In this document: one piece after another, positions 1 to 5,740 of the stretch
How the letters are laid out: each line of letters begins with the position of its first letter
Numbering within the stretch: position 1 is the first letter of the stretch
Assembly (NCBI GenBank): GCA_030262795.1
Contig: JAJSZO010000117.1
Span: 1 to 7,734, forward strand
DNA length: 7,734 nt
Origin: Deltaproteobacteria bacterium
GTDB lineage: Bacteria > Desulfobacterota > Desulfobacteria > Desulfobacterales > ETH-SRB1
Direction: 5' to 3'
Made by a program: the position numbers and the translations under genes
Notes under the pieces: generated by a model
What the model was told of the DNA's origin: nothing
Databases searched by the model: none
The model's input: only the letters and a program-made list of their open reading frames with translations

Positions 1-8
1 GGCACTAA

Positions 9-761
9 TTATGACAATTTGCGTTCCTTGTTTTCAGACTTTTTTTTCCCAAAAATTCTGGCGCCCAATATGCTTATTTCGTAAAGAATCATCAATGGAA
101 GAGCCATCAAAATCTGTGTCACAACATCCGGTGGGGTTAAAATAGCTGCAAAAACAAAAAATAAAAGCAGGGCATATTTTCTGTTCTTCTTTAAAAATTC
201 AACTGTAACTATACCAAGTCTGGCCAGAAACGTAATAATAAGCGGAAGTTCAAAGACCAACCCAAAGGCAAGCAGCAACTTTGAAGAAAAGCTTAAATAT
301 TCACGCATGGATGGAAGCGGACGTATTGTCTCGGTAGCAAATCCGAGAAAAAATTTAAAACCAAATGGAAACACAATAAAATATCCAAATAACGCTCCGC
401 CGATAAAGAAAAAAGAAGAAAGAAAAACTATAGGAATTAGAAGTTTTCTTTCCTTGCCATAAAGCCCCGGCGCCACAAACAGCCAGAACTGATATAATAA
501 TACAGGAGCAGCCAGCATTAAGCCTGATAGTAAAGATACCTTTAGATATGTAAAGAAAGCCTCAGGCAGACCTGTAAAAATAAGGTTGTCGTCCGCCTGC
601 ATTACTGAAATCAGTGGCATGGTCAGGAAATGAAAAAGTTTTTCCTTAAACCCGTATGAAACAATAAAACCTGCACCAATAGCAATAAAACAGATGACTA
701 TACGCTTCCTTAACTCCTCAAGGTGTCCGGTAAAAGGCATTTTCTCATCTTCTTCAATCAT
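9..761 (-). CDS. tatC: Sec-independent protein translocase subunit TatC
   Basis: Multispanning inner-membrane core of the twin-arginine translocase; with TatB it binds RR signal peptides of folded exported proteins. The 250-residue product is close to the usual family length (about 258 in E. coli). The N-terminal family signature HLEELRKR is at residues 13-20. Hydrophobic stretches fit six membrane helices, roughly residues 20-37, 73-92, 108-132, 160-182, 197-210 and 214-234. Conserved functional positions are present: F95 and E104 in the FWLFVAPGLYGKER loop (E. coli F94/E103), E171 in VFELP, and D212 in TPPDVVTQ. The tail is lysine-rich and cytoplasmic. The ATG at 761 is preceded by AAAAGGA about 10 nt upstream, and the start overlaps the end of tatB by 8 nt, which suggests translational coupling. 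The gene ends at the left edge of the window with a TAA at 9-11 and is complete. Confidence 0.97.
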   Translation of the reverse strand: MIEEDEKMPFTGHLEELRKRIVICFIAIGAGFIVSYGFKEKLFHFLTMPLISVMQADDNLIFTGLPEAFFTYLKVSLLSGLMLAAPVLLYQFWLFVAPGLYGKERKLLIPIVFLSSFFFIGGALFGYFIVFPFGFKFFLGFATETIRPLPSMREYLSFSSKLLLAFGLVFELPLIITFLARLGIVTVEFLKKNRKYALLLFFVFAAILTPPDVVTQILMALPLMILYEISILGARIFGKKKSENKERKLS

Positions 762-1056
762 TTTTTAAAGATCCTTTTGCTGTTTCCTTTCCAACAAGCT
801 CCTTTTTATTATTAGAGAGCGTGGAAACGTCATTGACAGCCTCCTTTATGCTTTCATTCATACCCTTTACAGTCTCTTTAACATCTTTTAGATCACCGTT
901 TATCTCAATAGATTGTTTAAATTCCCGGGTAGCTTTTTTGAATTCATTGATAGCCCTGCCAAGTGATTTTGCAAGATCAGGAAGTTTTTTGGGCCCAATA
1001 ACAATAAGAGCTACCGCCAAAATTATTAGAACTTCAGGCATGCCTATGCCGAACAT
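754..1056 (-). CDS. tatB: Tat translocase subunit TatB (TatA/B family)
   Basis: Single-span membrane protein of the TatA/TatB family, partner of TatC in recognising twin-arginine signal peptides. The product of 100 residues begins MFGIGMPE, with Glu at position 8, the position characteristic of TatB. It continues with a membrane helix (about residues 5-20), the hinge IGPKKLPDLAK, an amphipathic helix (about 23-45, GRAINEFKKATREFKQS) and a polar C-terminal tail. The longest ORF would start three codons earlier at a GTG (1065), but that GTG lies inside an AGGTG Shine-Dalgarno placed 6 nt before the ATG at 1056, and the ATG start restores the family N-terminus. It overlaps tatC by 8 nt. No separate tatA is seen in this window, so the protein could be a bifunctional TatA/B or a tatA may lie elsewhere. 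A TatA name is the main alternative. Confidence 0.9.
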   Translation of the reverse strand: MFGIGMPEVLIILAVALIVIGPKKLPDLAKSLGRAINEFKKATREFKQSIEINGDLKDVKETVKGMNESIKEAVNDVSTLSNNKKELVGKETAKGSLKND

Positions 1057-1062
1057 GTTTTT

Positions 1063-1067
1063 CACCT
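1063..1067 (-). promoter_or_regulatory. Ribosome binding site deciding the tatB start
   Basis: AGGTG on the minus strand lies 6 nt before the ATG at 1056. It contains the upstream GTG that would otherwise be chosen as the start, so the shorter protein beginning MFGIGMPE is preferred. Confidence 0.7.
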
Positions 1068-1090
1068 ATAATATTTTTTGGGCATGGTTC

Positions 1091-1172
1091 TAACTTCGTG
1101 TAACCGGCTTCCAAAAGCTGCATAGCGAGGAACGAGCGACGCAGCTTTTGGAATTTCGAGATAACGAAATTA
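1091..1172. repeat. Imperfect palindromic element between hsp20 and tatB
   Basis: A perfect 13-bp inverted repeat, TTCCAAAAGCTGC (1109-1121) and GCAGCTTTTGGAA (1141-1153), encloses a 19-nt purine-rich loop containing AGCGAGGAACGAGCG. The flanks continue the symmetry imperfectly: TAACTTCGT on the left matches the reverse complement of ACGAAATTA on the right with one difference, giving an overall palindrome of about 82 bp. An inner short repeat, AATTTCG/CGAAATT (1152-1158 and 1165-1171), lies in the right arm. It fills most of the 124-bp gap after the hsp20 stop. No T-run follows the stem on either strand, so it looks more like a REP/MITE-type dispersed palindrome than a canonical intrinsic terminator, though the transcript could still fold and attenuate or stabilise mRNA. 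Confidence 0.7.
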
Positions 1173-1180
1173 GCAGGTTT

Positions 1181-1618
1181 TTACTTAATCTTCACATCTA
1201 TTTGCTTTGGCTTGGCTTCTTCTGACTTTGGAATAGTCAAATTGAGAATGCCGTTTTTGTACTCTGCTTCAATCTCTTCTGCTTTGACTGACTGCGGCAG
1301 GGTAAAGCTCCTTATAAAAGATCCATAAGAGCATTCAAAACGGTGGCGTTTTTTATCTTCGATCTCAACCTTTTTTTCACCCCTGATAGTTAAAACGCCA
1401 TTTTCGATGTTTACACTTACATCATCTTTATCAACGCCAGGCAACTCAACTTTGACAACAAAATCATCTTTTGTTTCATCAATGTCCACAACCGGAATCC
1501 AATCTCCGATTTCAAAAGTTTTATCATCACTTTTTGCTATCGACTTTCTTGCCGATCCTTTGTATCTATCCAGTAACTCTTCCATCTCACGAAATGGATC
1601 CCATACACTTAAATTCAT
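1181..1618 (-). CDS. Small heat-shock protein, Hsp20/alpha-crystallin family
   Basis: ATP-independent cytoplasmic holdase that binds unfolding proteins in oligomers. The 145-residue product (from the preferred start) begins MNLSVWDPFREMEELLDRY, the usual amphipathic N-terminal arm of bacterial class A Hsp20. The alpha-crystallin domain runs from about residue 38 (IPVVDIDETKDDFVVKVELP) through ELPGVDKDDVSVNIENG, GSFIRSFTLP and EYKNGILNLTIPK. The C-terminal tail carries a short hydrophobic I-x-V-x-I patch (IDVKI), which in the family docks onto neighbouring dimers. The longest ORF begins 8 codons earlier at 1642, but AGGAGG lies 7 nt before the ATG at 1618, so 1618 is chosen. It stands alone between mltA and tatB, with its own promoter-like sequence upstream. 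No CIRCE (TTAGCACTC-N9-GAGTGCTAA) element is visible. Confidence 0.96.
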   Translation of the reverse strand: MNLSVWDPFREMEELLDRYKGSARKSIAKSDDKTFEIGDWIPVVDIDETKDDFVVKVELPGVDKDDVSVNIENGVLTIRGEKKVEIEDKKRHRFECSYGSFIRSFTLPQSVKAEEIEAEYKNGILNLTIPKSEEAKPKQIDVKIK

Positions 1619-1625
1619 GATGTTT

Positions 1626-1631
1626 CCTCCT
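1626..1631 (-). promoter_or_regulatory. Strong ribosome binding site of hsp20
   Basis: AGGAGG on the minus strand, 7 nt before the ATG at 1618. It decides that start over the in-frame ATG at 1642, which has no comparable site. Confidence 0.85.
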
Positions 1632-1663
1632 GTTATTGACATAGAATTTTTTGTTCACTCACT

Positions 1664-1691
1664 ATCATAATGACTATTTCTCCAATTTCAA
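1664..1691 (-). promoter_or_regulatory. Candidate hsp20 promoter
   Basis: On the minus strand TTGAAA (1691-1686) is followed after 16 bp by TATGAT (1669-1664), a good sigma-70-like match, which would give a transcript starting near 1657 and a leader of about 40 nt. The -35 hexamer is part of CTTGAAA, also the -35 of heat-shock sigma-32 promoters, but no C-rich -10 (CCCAT) follows at the right distance, so the vegetative reading is preferred. Confidence 0.45.
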
Positions 1692-1712
1692 GCCATAAAA
1701 CATCACCTCCTT
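1688..1712 (-). other. Orphan Shine-Dalgarno followed by a two-codon ORF
   Basis: AAGGAGGTGATG (minus strand, 1712-1701) matches almost the whole anti-Shine-Dalgarno complement. At the ideal distance (about 9 nt after GGAGG) comes ATG GCT TGA (1696-1688), so translation would stop after two codons. Reading through the TGA would give only 13 residues before the next stop. The site lies upstream of the putative hsp20 transcription start. It may be a remnant of a lost gene start, a leader mini-ORF on a longer transcript, or chance. Confidence 0.35.
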
Positions 1713-1777
1713 CTTTGATTATTAAACCTGAAGACTGTGATACCATCATAGTTACATCTTTCCCACGTTCCTAAGCC

Positions 1778-3148
1778 CTAATCCGGTTTAAGAACAAGAA
1801 AGTACAGCTTTCCATTGTGCTGCATATGCCCTGCCGCTGTTTCAGCGTATGTACCATTTCCCCAGAACAGATCCGCACGGCCGGGCCCGCGTATTGCTCC
1901 TCCTGTATCATGATTCAGAACAAATCTGCTGAAAGTTATCCAGTTATGAATTTTTCCATTGTCATTTATCAAAGGTTTTTTTGTTTCTATAAAACCAAGA
2001 GCCGATAAAGGGAATATTCTTCTGTCTAATGCTATCGACCTGCCAGGCGTCAATTTAACTTCAATACAACCCAAAGGGCCATCTTCCTCTATTTTGAAAA
2101 AAACATAGCTGGGATTAAAGTTTAAAATATTTTTGACCTCTTTTGGATTGTCTTTTAGATAAGCACGAATTTTTTGCATAGACATTTCCGATTTTTCTAT
2201 TATCCCTTCTTCAATAAGTAATTTGCCTATACTCCGGTATGGGCGCCCGTTTGTTATATCATAATGAACATTAATTGTTTTTTCGTTGTCAAAATAAATT
2301 TTTCCTGAGCCTTGAATTTGAAGAAAAAAAAGATCAACAGGGTCTTTAATCCAGGCAATGTGTTCTGCCTTACCCTTTAGAGCTGCGTTGTCTTCTATCT
2401 CATCACGTTCAAAGTAGGGAACAACCGTCCGGCCGGTATATCTTCCAATTATTCTTTTATTGTTTAAGGCCGGAATAAACAATGAAAGATCAACTGTAGT
2501 TAAATCGCAAGGACGTGCATAAATCGGGAATCTATATTCAGCGCTTTGCTTGAGGCTGCCTTGCAGAACAGGTTCATAATAACCTGTAAAAAGAACATCG
2601 CCATTGCTGCCGCCGATTGATTTGTAAACAAGATAATTTGATTTAATAAACTTATTAAGGTCATTTTTTGATGGACCGGTTTGTATAAAATTCAGGAAAT
2701 GCTCCATGGACTTGATCATATGGGCAGCATTAAAACTGTCTTCCCCGAACCTGAATTGCTTAGAAGAAGAAAACCTTTTTAGATATGAAATACTCTGCAA
2801 AATTCCATTTTCTAAACCATCGCATACCATATCATCTAAAAAATCAGGATAGTTAGAAGAAGAAACTCTTTGCATCGCAAACTCATCTTTTAAATACGGA
2901 TGTATTTTAAGAACAGAACATCCGGCTATAAAAAAGAAATAAAACAATGCAGCAATTGCAAATAAGGAACGTGGACGCAATAACTTCCCCAAGTAGGCGC
3001 ACAGATTTGGGCCGAATTTGTTTGATCTCAGATCACAAAAGTTGATGGAATAGCGAGCTATTTCAATATTTTTGGGATTTGAGCCTGGATTTGAGATTTG
3101 GCAAAGGCGGCCTGAAGCTGTGATGCATAGTTGGGGAAGTTGTTTCAT
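1778..3148 (-). CDS. mltA: Membrane-bound lytic murein transglycosylase A (lipoprotein), N-terminus interrupted by a repeat element
   Basis: Outer-membrane lipoprotein that cleaves peptidoglycan glycan strands to 1,6-anhydromuramyl products. The MltA domain (about residues 150-365) shows TGYYEP (188-193), YTGRTVVPY and HIAWIKDPVDLFFLQIQGSG (263-282). The C-terminal 3D domain has ALDRRIFPL (373-381) and DTGGAIRGPGRAD (414-426), which holds the catalytic Asp of the family. The lipoprotein signal is displaced: the hydrophobic segment SLFAIAALFYFFFIAG and lipobox IAGC (Cys77) begin only at about residue 58, because codons 4-56 are encoded by a 160-bp inverted-repeat element. The ATG at 3148 directly follows the rmuC stop (TGAATG) and is probably the ancestral start; removing the element in frame gives MKQLRPRSLF..., a normal signal peptide. 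TTG at 2980 (Leu57), preceded by GGGG, is a possible working start today. Without the extension the length (about 400) is near the family norm (365 in E. coli). Confidence 0.95.
   Translation of the reverse strand: MKQLPQLCITASGRLCQISNPGSNPKNIEIARYSINFCDLRSNKFGPNLCAYLGKLLRPRSLFAIAALFYFFFIAGCSVLKIHPYLKDEFAMQRVSSSNYPDFLDDMVCDGLENGILQSISYLKRFSSSKQFRFGEDSFNAAHMIKSMEHFLNFIQTGPSKNDLNKFIKSNYLVYKSIGGSNGDVLFTGYYEPVLQGSLKQSAEYRFPIYARPCDLTTVDLSLFIPALNNKRIIGRYTGRTVVPYFERDEIEDNAALKGKAEHIAWIKDPVDLFFLQIQGSGKIYFDNEKTINVHYDITNGRPYRSIGKLLIEEGIIEKSEMSMQKIRAYLKDNPKEVKNILNFNPSYVFFKIEEDGPLGCIEVKLTPGRSIALDRRIFPLSALGFIETKKPLINDNGKIHNWITFSRFVLNHDTGGAIRGPGRADLFWGNGTYAETAAGHMQHNGKLYFLVLKPD
2982..3141. repeat. 160-bp MITE-like element with terminal inverted repeats, in frame inside mltA
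   Basis: The ends are perfect 11-bp inverted repeats: AACTTCCCCAA (2982-2992) and TTGGGGAAGTT (3131-3141). The symmetry continues imperfectly inward: the next bases G/C TA G/T GC differ at two of six positions. The body is open in the minus-strand mltA frame and encodes about 53 residues (PQLCITASGR...GPNLCAYLGK) unlike any MltA sequence. An internal perfect palindrome TGATCT-C-AGATCA lies at 3023-3035. No transposase is encoded, so mobility would depend on an enzyme supplied elsewhere. A 23-bp exact match to one end recurs at 7095-7117. No clear target-site duplication is visible at the flanks. The exact ends could differ by a few bases. Confidence 0.75.
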
Positions 3149-4537
3149 TCAGCTACCATCACTTTCAAGTTTACGTGTTTTCTTTTCAACAGAATCAATA
3201 TGAACAATATCTTTATCGCCTTGCAGAGATATCCCAAGCTCCTTGAACTTGCGTGCAGATGTTAGCACTCTGCGCTCAAAAGAACCCACAACCTGGTTGT
3301 AAGTATTAGTGCATCGTTCAATATCGCGACCAAGTTTGTCAAAATGATTTGCCATTAAGTTCAGCCTGGTATAAAGCTCATGCCCCAGTTCGCTTATAGC
3401 TTTTGCGTTTTCAGAAATATTTTCCTGGCGCCATGCAAAGGCAACAGTCTTTAAAAGAGAAATTAAAGTAGTTGGAGTTGCCAGGATAACTCCTTTATTT
3501 ACACCTTCTTCTATAAGCTGAGGGTTTTTAACAAGAGCTGCGCTAAAAAAATTTTCACCGGGAATAAACAATACAACAAATTCAGGGGTTGGCGCAAACT
3601 GTTTCCAGTATGTTTTTTTGGCCAGTTTGTGCATATGGGACTGAATCTGTTTTGAATGTGCAGCTATCAATACCTCTCGATCTTCTTCCGTCTCTGCCTC
3701 CAGCGCTTCAAGATATGCTGAAAGAGGAGCCTTGGCATCTACAACAATCTGACGATTTCCGGGAAGATAAACAACCATATCAGGCCGCATAATGCCATTT
3801 TCGCTGTAAGCTGACTGTTGTTCAAAGAAATCGCAACGGTTCTGCATTCCGGCAAGCTCAGCAACACGCTTAAGGGTAATTTCTCCCCAACGCCCCCTGA
3901 CGTGCGGCACACGAAGAGCCTTTACAAGTTTGCCTGTTTCTTTTTGAAGAGTTTGCTGGGTTTCCGCAAGAGAAAGTATCTGCTGGGAAAGTCCACCATA
4001 TGCTTTTTCCCTTGATCTCTCCATAGCCTGGATATGCCGGTCATATCTATCAAGAGAATCTTTTATGGGCACAACAATATTTTTGACTTCCTTGCTGCGC
4101 ACATTCAAATCACTTTTAGCTACTTCCATATATCTTGAAAACGTAGTTTCTGCAAGATCAAGAAAAGTCCGGTTGTTTTCCTTTAAAGCACTGGCAGAGA
4201 TTGCCTTGTAAGCATCTATCATATTATTCCGAATATTCTCAAGCAGTTCTATTTTTTCATTCACGGCAAGGCGCTCTTTATCTATAATTGTTTCCAGCCT
4301 TGCCTGGTGCTCTTTCAGCTCGGTGATTGTAGCATTAAGTGAATCAATTTTCCGGGTGCGTTCTTCAAGTGCCTTTTTAAGGCCTTCCATATGTTCCAGA
4401 CTGCTTAATGCAGAAGAGAGCTCTCTATAAATCTCCAGGAATTTTTTTGAAAACTTTGACTTTGCAAAAAACCAGGTTATCAAAAAACCAAATGCAGCGC
4501 CAATAATAAAAAAAACAATATATTCCAATTTGTTCAT
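3149..4537 (-). CDS. rmuC: DNA recombination protein RmuC homologue
   Basis: RmuC-family protein, a membrane-anchored, coiled-coil protein with a nuclease-like core; in E. coli its loss raises inversion at short inverted repeats, hence the name. From the chosen ATG the product has 462 residues. A membrane helix lies at about residues 5-25 (YIVFFIIGAAFGFLITWFF), followed by a long coiled coil to about 205. The conserved core then shows VRGRWGEITLKR, RPDMVVYLPG, IVVDAKAPL, FVVLFIPGE and ATPTTLISLLKTVAFAWRQE. The RPD...DAK arrangement fits the PD-(D/E)xK nuclease fold proposed for the family. The longer ORF starts at a TTG (4558) inside a 7-bp tandem repeat and would add MNPEPRT, which is clearly repeat-derived; the ATG at 4537 precedes MNKLEYIVFF. 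No good Shine-Dalgarno is seen for either. The stop is directly joined to the mltA ATG. Confidence 0.93.
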   Translation of the reverse strand: MNKLEYIVFFIIGAAFGFLITWFFAKSKFSKKFLEIYRELSSALSSLEHMEGLKKALEERTRKIDSLNATITELKEHQARLETIIDKERLAVNEKIELLENIRNNMIDAYKAISASALKENNRTFLDLAETTFSRYMEVAKSDLNVRSKEVKNIVVPIKDSLDRYDRHIQAMERSREKAYGGLSQQILSLAETQQTLQKETGKLVKALRVPHVRGRWGEITLKRVAELAGMQNRCDFFEQQSAYSENGIMRPDMVVYLPGNRQIVVDAKAPLSAYLEALEAETEEDREVLIAAHSKQIQSHMHKLAKKTYWKQFAPTPEFVVLFIPGENFFSAALVKNPQLIEEGVNKGVILATPTTLISLLKTVAFAWRQENISENAKAISELGHELYTRLNLMANHFDKLGRDIERCTNTYNQVVGSFERRVLTSARKFKELGISLQGDKDIVHIDSVEKKTRKLESDGS

Positions 4538-4538
4538 A

Positions 4539-4580
4539 GTTCGGGGTTCGGGGTTCAAGGTTCAAGGTTCAAGGTTTAGG
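4539..4580. repeat. Heptamer tandem repeat abutting the rmuC start
   Basis: Six consecutive 7-bp units on the plus strand: GTTCGGG twice, GTTCAAG three times, then GTTTAGG, ending against GTTAAC. The array begins 2 bp upstream of the rmuC ATG and occupies the place where a ribosome binding site would be expected. A 7-bp unit is not a multiple of 3, so copy-number change would shift any reading frame through it and move the distance to moaC. Confidence 0.9.
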
Positions 4581-4599
4581 GTTAACAGTTTTATGCTTT

Positions 4600-5091
4600 T
4601 TAGCAACCGTTAACCGTTTTTCTCACAAATGTTCCGCTTTTCCCCCCTGATTTTTCAAGAAGGCATATATCCGATATAATCATTTTTTTATCTTGCGACT
4701 TACACATATCATATATTGTAAGGGCCGCAACAGATACCGCTGTAAGAGCCTCCATCTCAACGCCTGTTTGACCGAAAAGCCGTACCCGGGTTTTGATTTT
4801 GATTGAACTTTCATCTTTATCCGGTTCAAAATTGATATCAATATGTGAGATATTAATTGGATGACACAGTGGAATTAGTTCCGAAGTTTTTTTTGCCGCC
4901 ATTATTCCGGCAATTTTAGCGGTTTCAAGTACATTACCCTTTTTTATTGAATCATTATGAATCATTTCAAATGTTGAAGGCTTCATTGAAACAACCCCTT
5001 GAGCAACCGCTGATCTTAATGTAAGTTCTTTATCTGTTATATCAACCATCCGAGAGCATCCCTTATTGTCAATATGAGAAAATGAAGACAT
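4600..5091 (-). CDS. moaC: Cyclic pyranopterin monophosphate synthase MoaC
   Basis: Second step of molybdenum cofactor synthesis: converts the 3',8-cyclo-GTP made by MoaA into cyclic pyranopterin monophosphate (precursor Z) in the cytoplasm. The 163-residue length matches the family (161 in E. coli). The N-terminus FSHIDNKGCSRMVDI aligns with the family start, which supports the ATG at 5091 over the internal MVDI Met. Active-site and structural motifs are intact: KKTSELIPLCHP (residues 67-78), GQTGVEMEALTAVSVAALTIYDMCKS (about 110-135) and LLEKSGGKSGTF near the C-terminus. GGGAG (5102-5098) sits 6 nt before the start. It lies 32 nt downstream of the moaE-like gene on the same strand and is probably co-transcribed with it. 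The MoaA partner is not in the window. Confidence 0.97.
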   Translation of the reverse strand: MSSFSHIDNKGCSRMVDITDKELTLRSAVAQGVVSMKPSTFEMIHNDSIKKGNVLETAKIAGIMAAKKTSELIPLCHPINISHIDINFEPDKDESSIKIKTRVRLFGQTGVEMEALTAVSVAALTIYDMCKSQDKKMIISDICLLEKSGGKSGTFVRKTVNGC

Positions 5092-5123
5092 GAAAAACTC
5101 CCAATAAACTACAAGTTTATTCC

Positions 5124-5507
5124 TTACAAAAAATACTCTGTTTTTTTCGTAACAGTTGATTTAATATCATCAATAGCTTCACTGAGTACTTTTATAACAT
5201 TCTTACGAATATCACCGGCAACAACGAGAAGCATGATATCATCCCCTACTGACAGCTTTTTGTTTTCTGCTATTTTAAACAATATTTCTATAATGCCCGG
5301 TCTTTTTTTATGCTTTTCTATAACCTCAAGCAGTTGTTCGTAATCTACAGTGATACTCAGCCCTGATACTCTCCTGCCATCTCGTGATGTACTCCGCACC
5401 ACTCCATTATGACAAAGAATCATTCCTGCCCTGTCATAATGCGGATGTTTCTTTATAATTTCTATAAGTGAGGTTAAATTCATAGTATCAGAAATTTGAA
5501 AAGTCAT
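5124..5507 (-). CDS. moaE: MoaE-like molybdopterin synthase large subunit, short form
   Basis: Molybdopterin synthase catalytic subunit: with thiocarboxylated MoaD it adds the dithiolene sulfurs to precursor Z. The product is 127 residues, against about 150 in E. coli. Recognisable MoaE features are AGMILCHNGVVRSTSRDG (about residues 26-43, the family's G-x-V-R segment), the VDYEQL strand, SVGDDIMLLVVAG (about 91-103), and a C-terminal helix ending DIKSTVTKKTEYFL. The lysines in DIK and TKK can be aligned with the two catalytic lysines of E. coli MoaE (K119, K126), but the usual P-F-W-K-K/R-E motif is lost and the tail after it is missing. Next to moaC, the Moco role is likely. The alternatives are a divergent MoaE paralogue or an inactive relative. 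No Shine-Dalgarno precedes either the ATG at 5507 or the Met9 codon at 5483. Confidence 0.8.
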   Translation of the reverse strand: MTFQISDTMNLTSLIEIIKKHPHYDRAGMILCHNGVVRSTSRDGRRVSGLSITVDYEQLLEVIEKHKKRPGIIEILFKIAENKKLSVGDDIMLLVVAGDIRKNVIKVLSEAIDDIKSTVTKKTEYFL

Positions 5508-5543
5508 TAGAGAACATTATCACATATAAGATGGGGCTGTAAA
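5508..5543 (-). promoter_or_regulatory. Candidate promoter of the moaE-moaC(-rmuC-mltA) unit
   Basis: On the minus strand TTTACA (5543-5538), a 16-bp spacer and GATAAT (5521-5516). Transcription would begin around 5509, only a couple of bases before the moaE ATG at 5507. Combined with the missing Shine-Dalgarno this suggests a leaderless message, or use of Met9 as start. Confidence 0.35.
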
Positions 5544-5595
5544 TATCATTTGGTTTTTATTTCAAGATACCGTCATAGAACGATTCGTGGCGATG

Positions 5596-5667
5596 TGACA
5601 AATCTTTATAACTATTGTGAAATTTATTTCTCAATAGTTATGACAAAGTGTTTACATTTTTTTGTCA
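5596..5667. promoter_or_regulatory. Inverted-repeat cluster, candidate activator or repressor sites
   Basis: Two perfect inverted repeats lie side by side in the divergent intergenic region. ATAACTATTG (5608-5617) is mirrored by CAATAGTTAT (5632-5641) with a 14-nt spacer. TGACAAA (5641-5647) is mirrored by TTTGTCA (5661-5667) with a 13-nt spacer. A third TGACAAA occurs at 5596-5602. The right-hand TTTGTCA contains the -35-like TTGTCA of a possible sigma-70 promoter (TTGTCA, 17 bp, TTATAT at 5685-5690). No regulator gene is adjacent, so the binding protein is unknown. Confidence 0.5.
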
Positions 5668-5674
5668 AACCGAC

Positions 5675-5687
5675 AATCAATTGATTA
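5675..5687 (+). promoter_or_regulatory. Candidate IHF binding site
   Basis: AATCAATTGATTA matches the IHF consensus WATCAANNNNTTR at every defined position and overlaps a 10-bp palindrome ATCAATTGAT. It lies between the upstream inverted repeats and the candidate sigma-54 promoter, where a DNA bend would be useful. The region is AT-rich, so a chance match is possible. Confidence 0.4.
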
Positions 5688-5740
5688 TATTAATCTTATC
5701 TATCTATCTGAATATATAGTAAATAGTCCTATTTTTTAGC

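Noticed and set aside
1066..1080. TATTAT just upstream of tatB as a -10 box
   Set aside because: Transcription would begin within the tatB ribosome binding site and there is no acceptable -35 at 16-18 bp.
821..1093. Plus-strand ORF opposite tatB
   Set aside because: It is the antisense shadow of tatB, with no ribosome binding site and no recognisable protein features.
3589..4015. Two plus-strand ORFs opposite rmuC
   Set aside because: They lie wholly antisense to well-conserved rmuC core codons and show no family features.
4580..4615. GGTTAAC...GTTAACC inverted repeat around the moaC stop as a terminator
   Set aside because: The stem is only 7 bp and AT-rich, has a 22-nt loop and no T-run; GTTAAC is self-palindromic, so chance pairing is likely.
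5697..5708. TATC tetranucleotide repeat as a phase-variable tract
   Set aside because: Only three units, too few to expect slippage.
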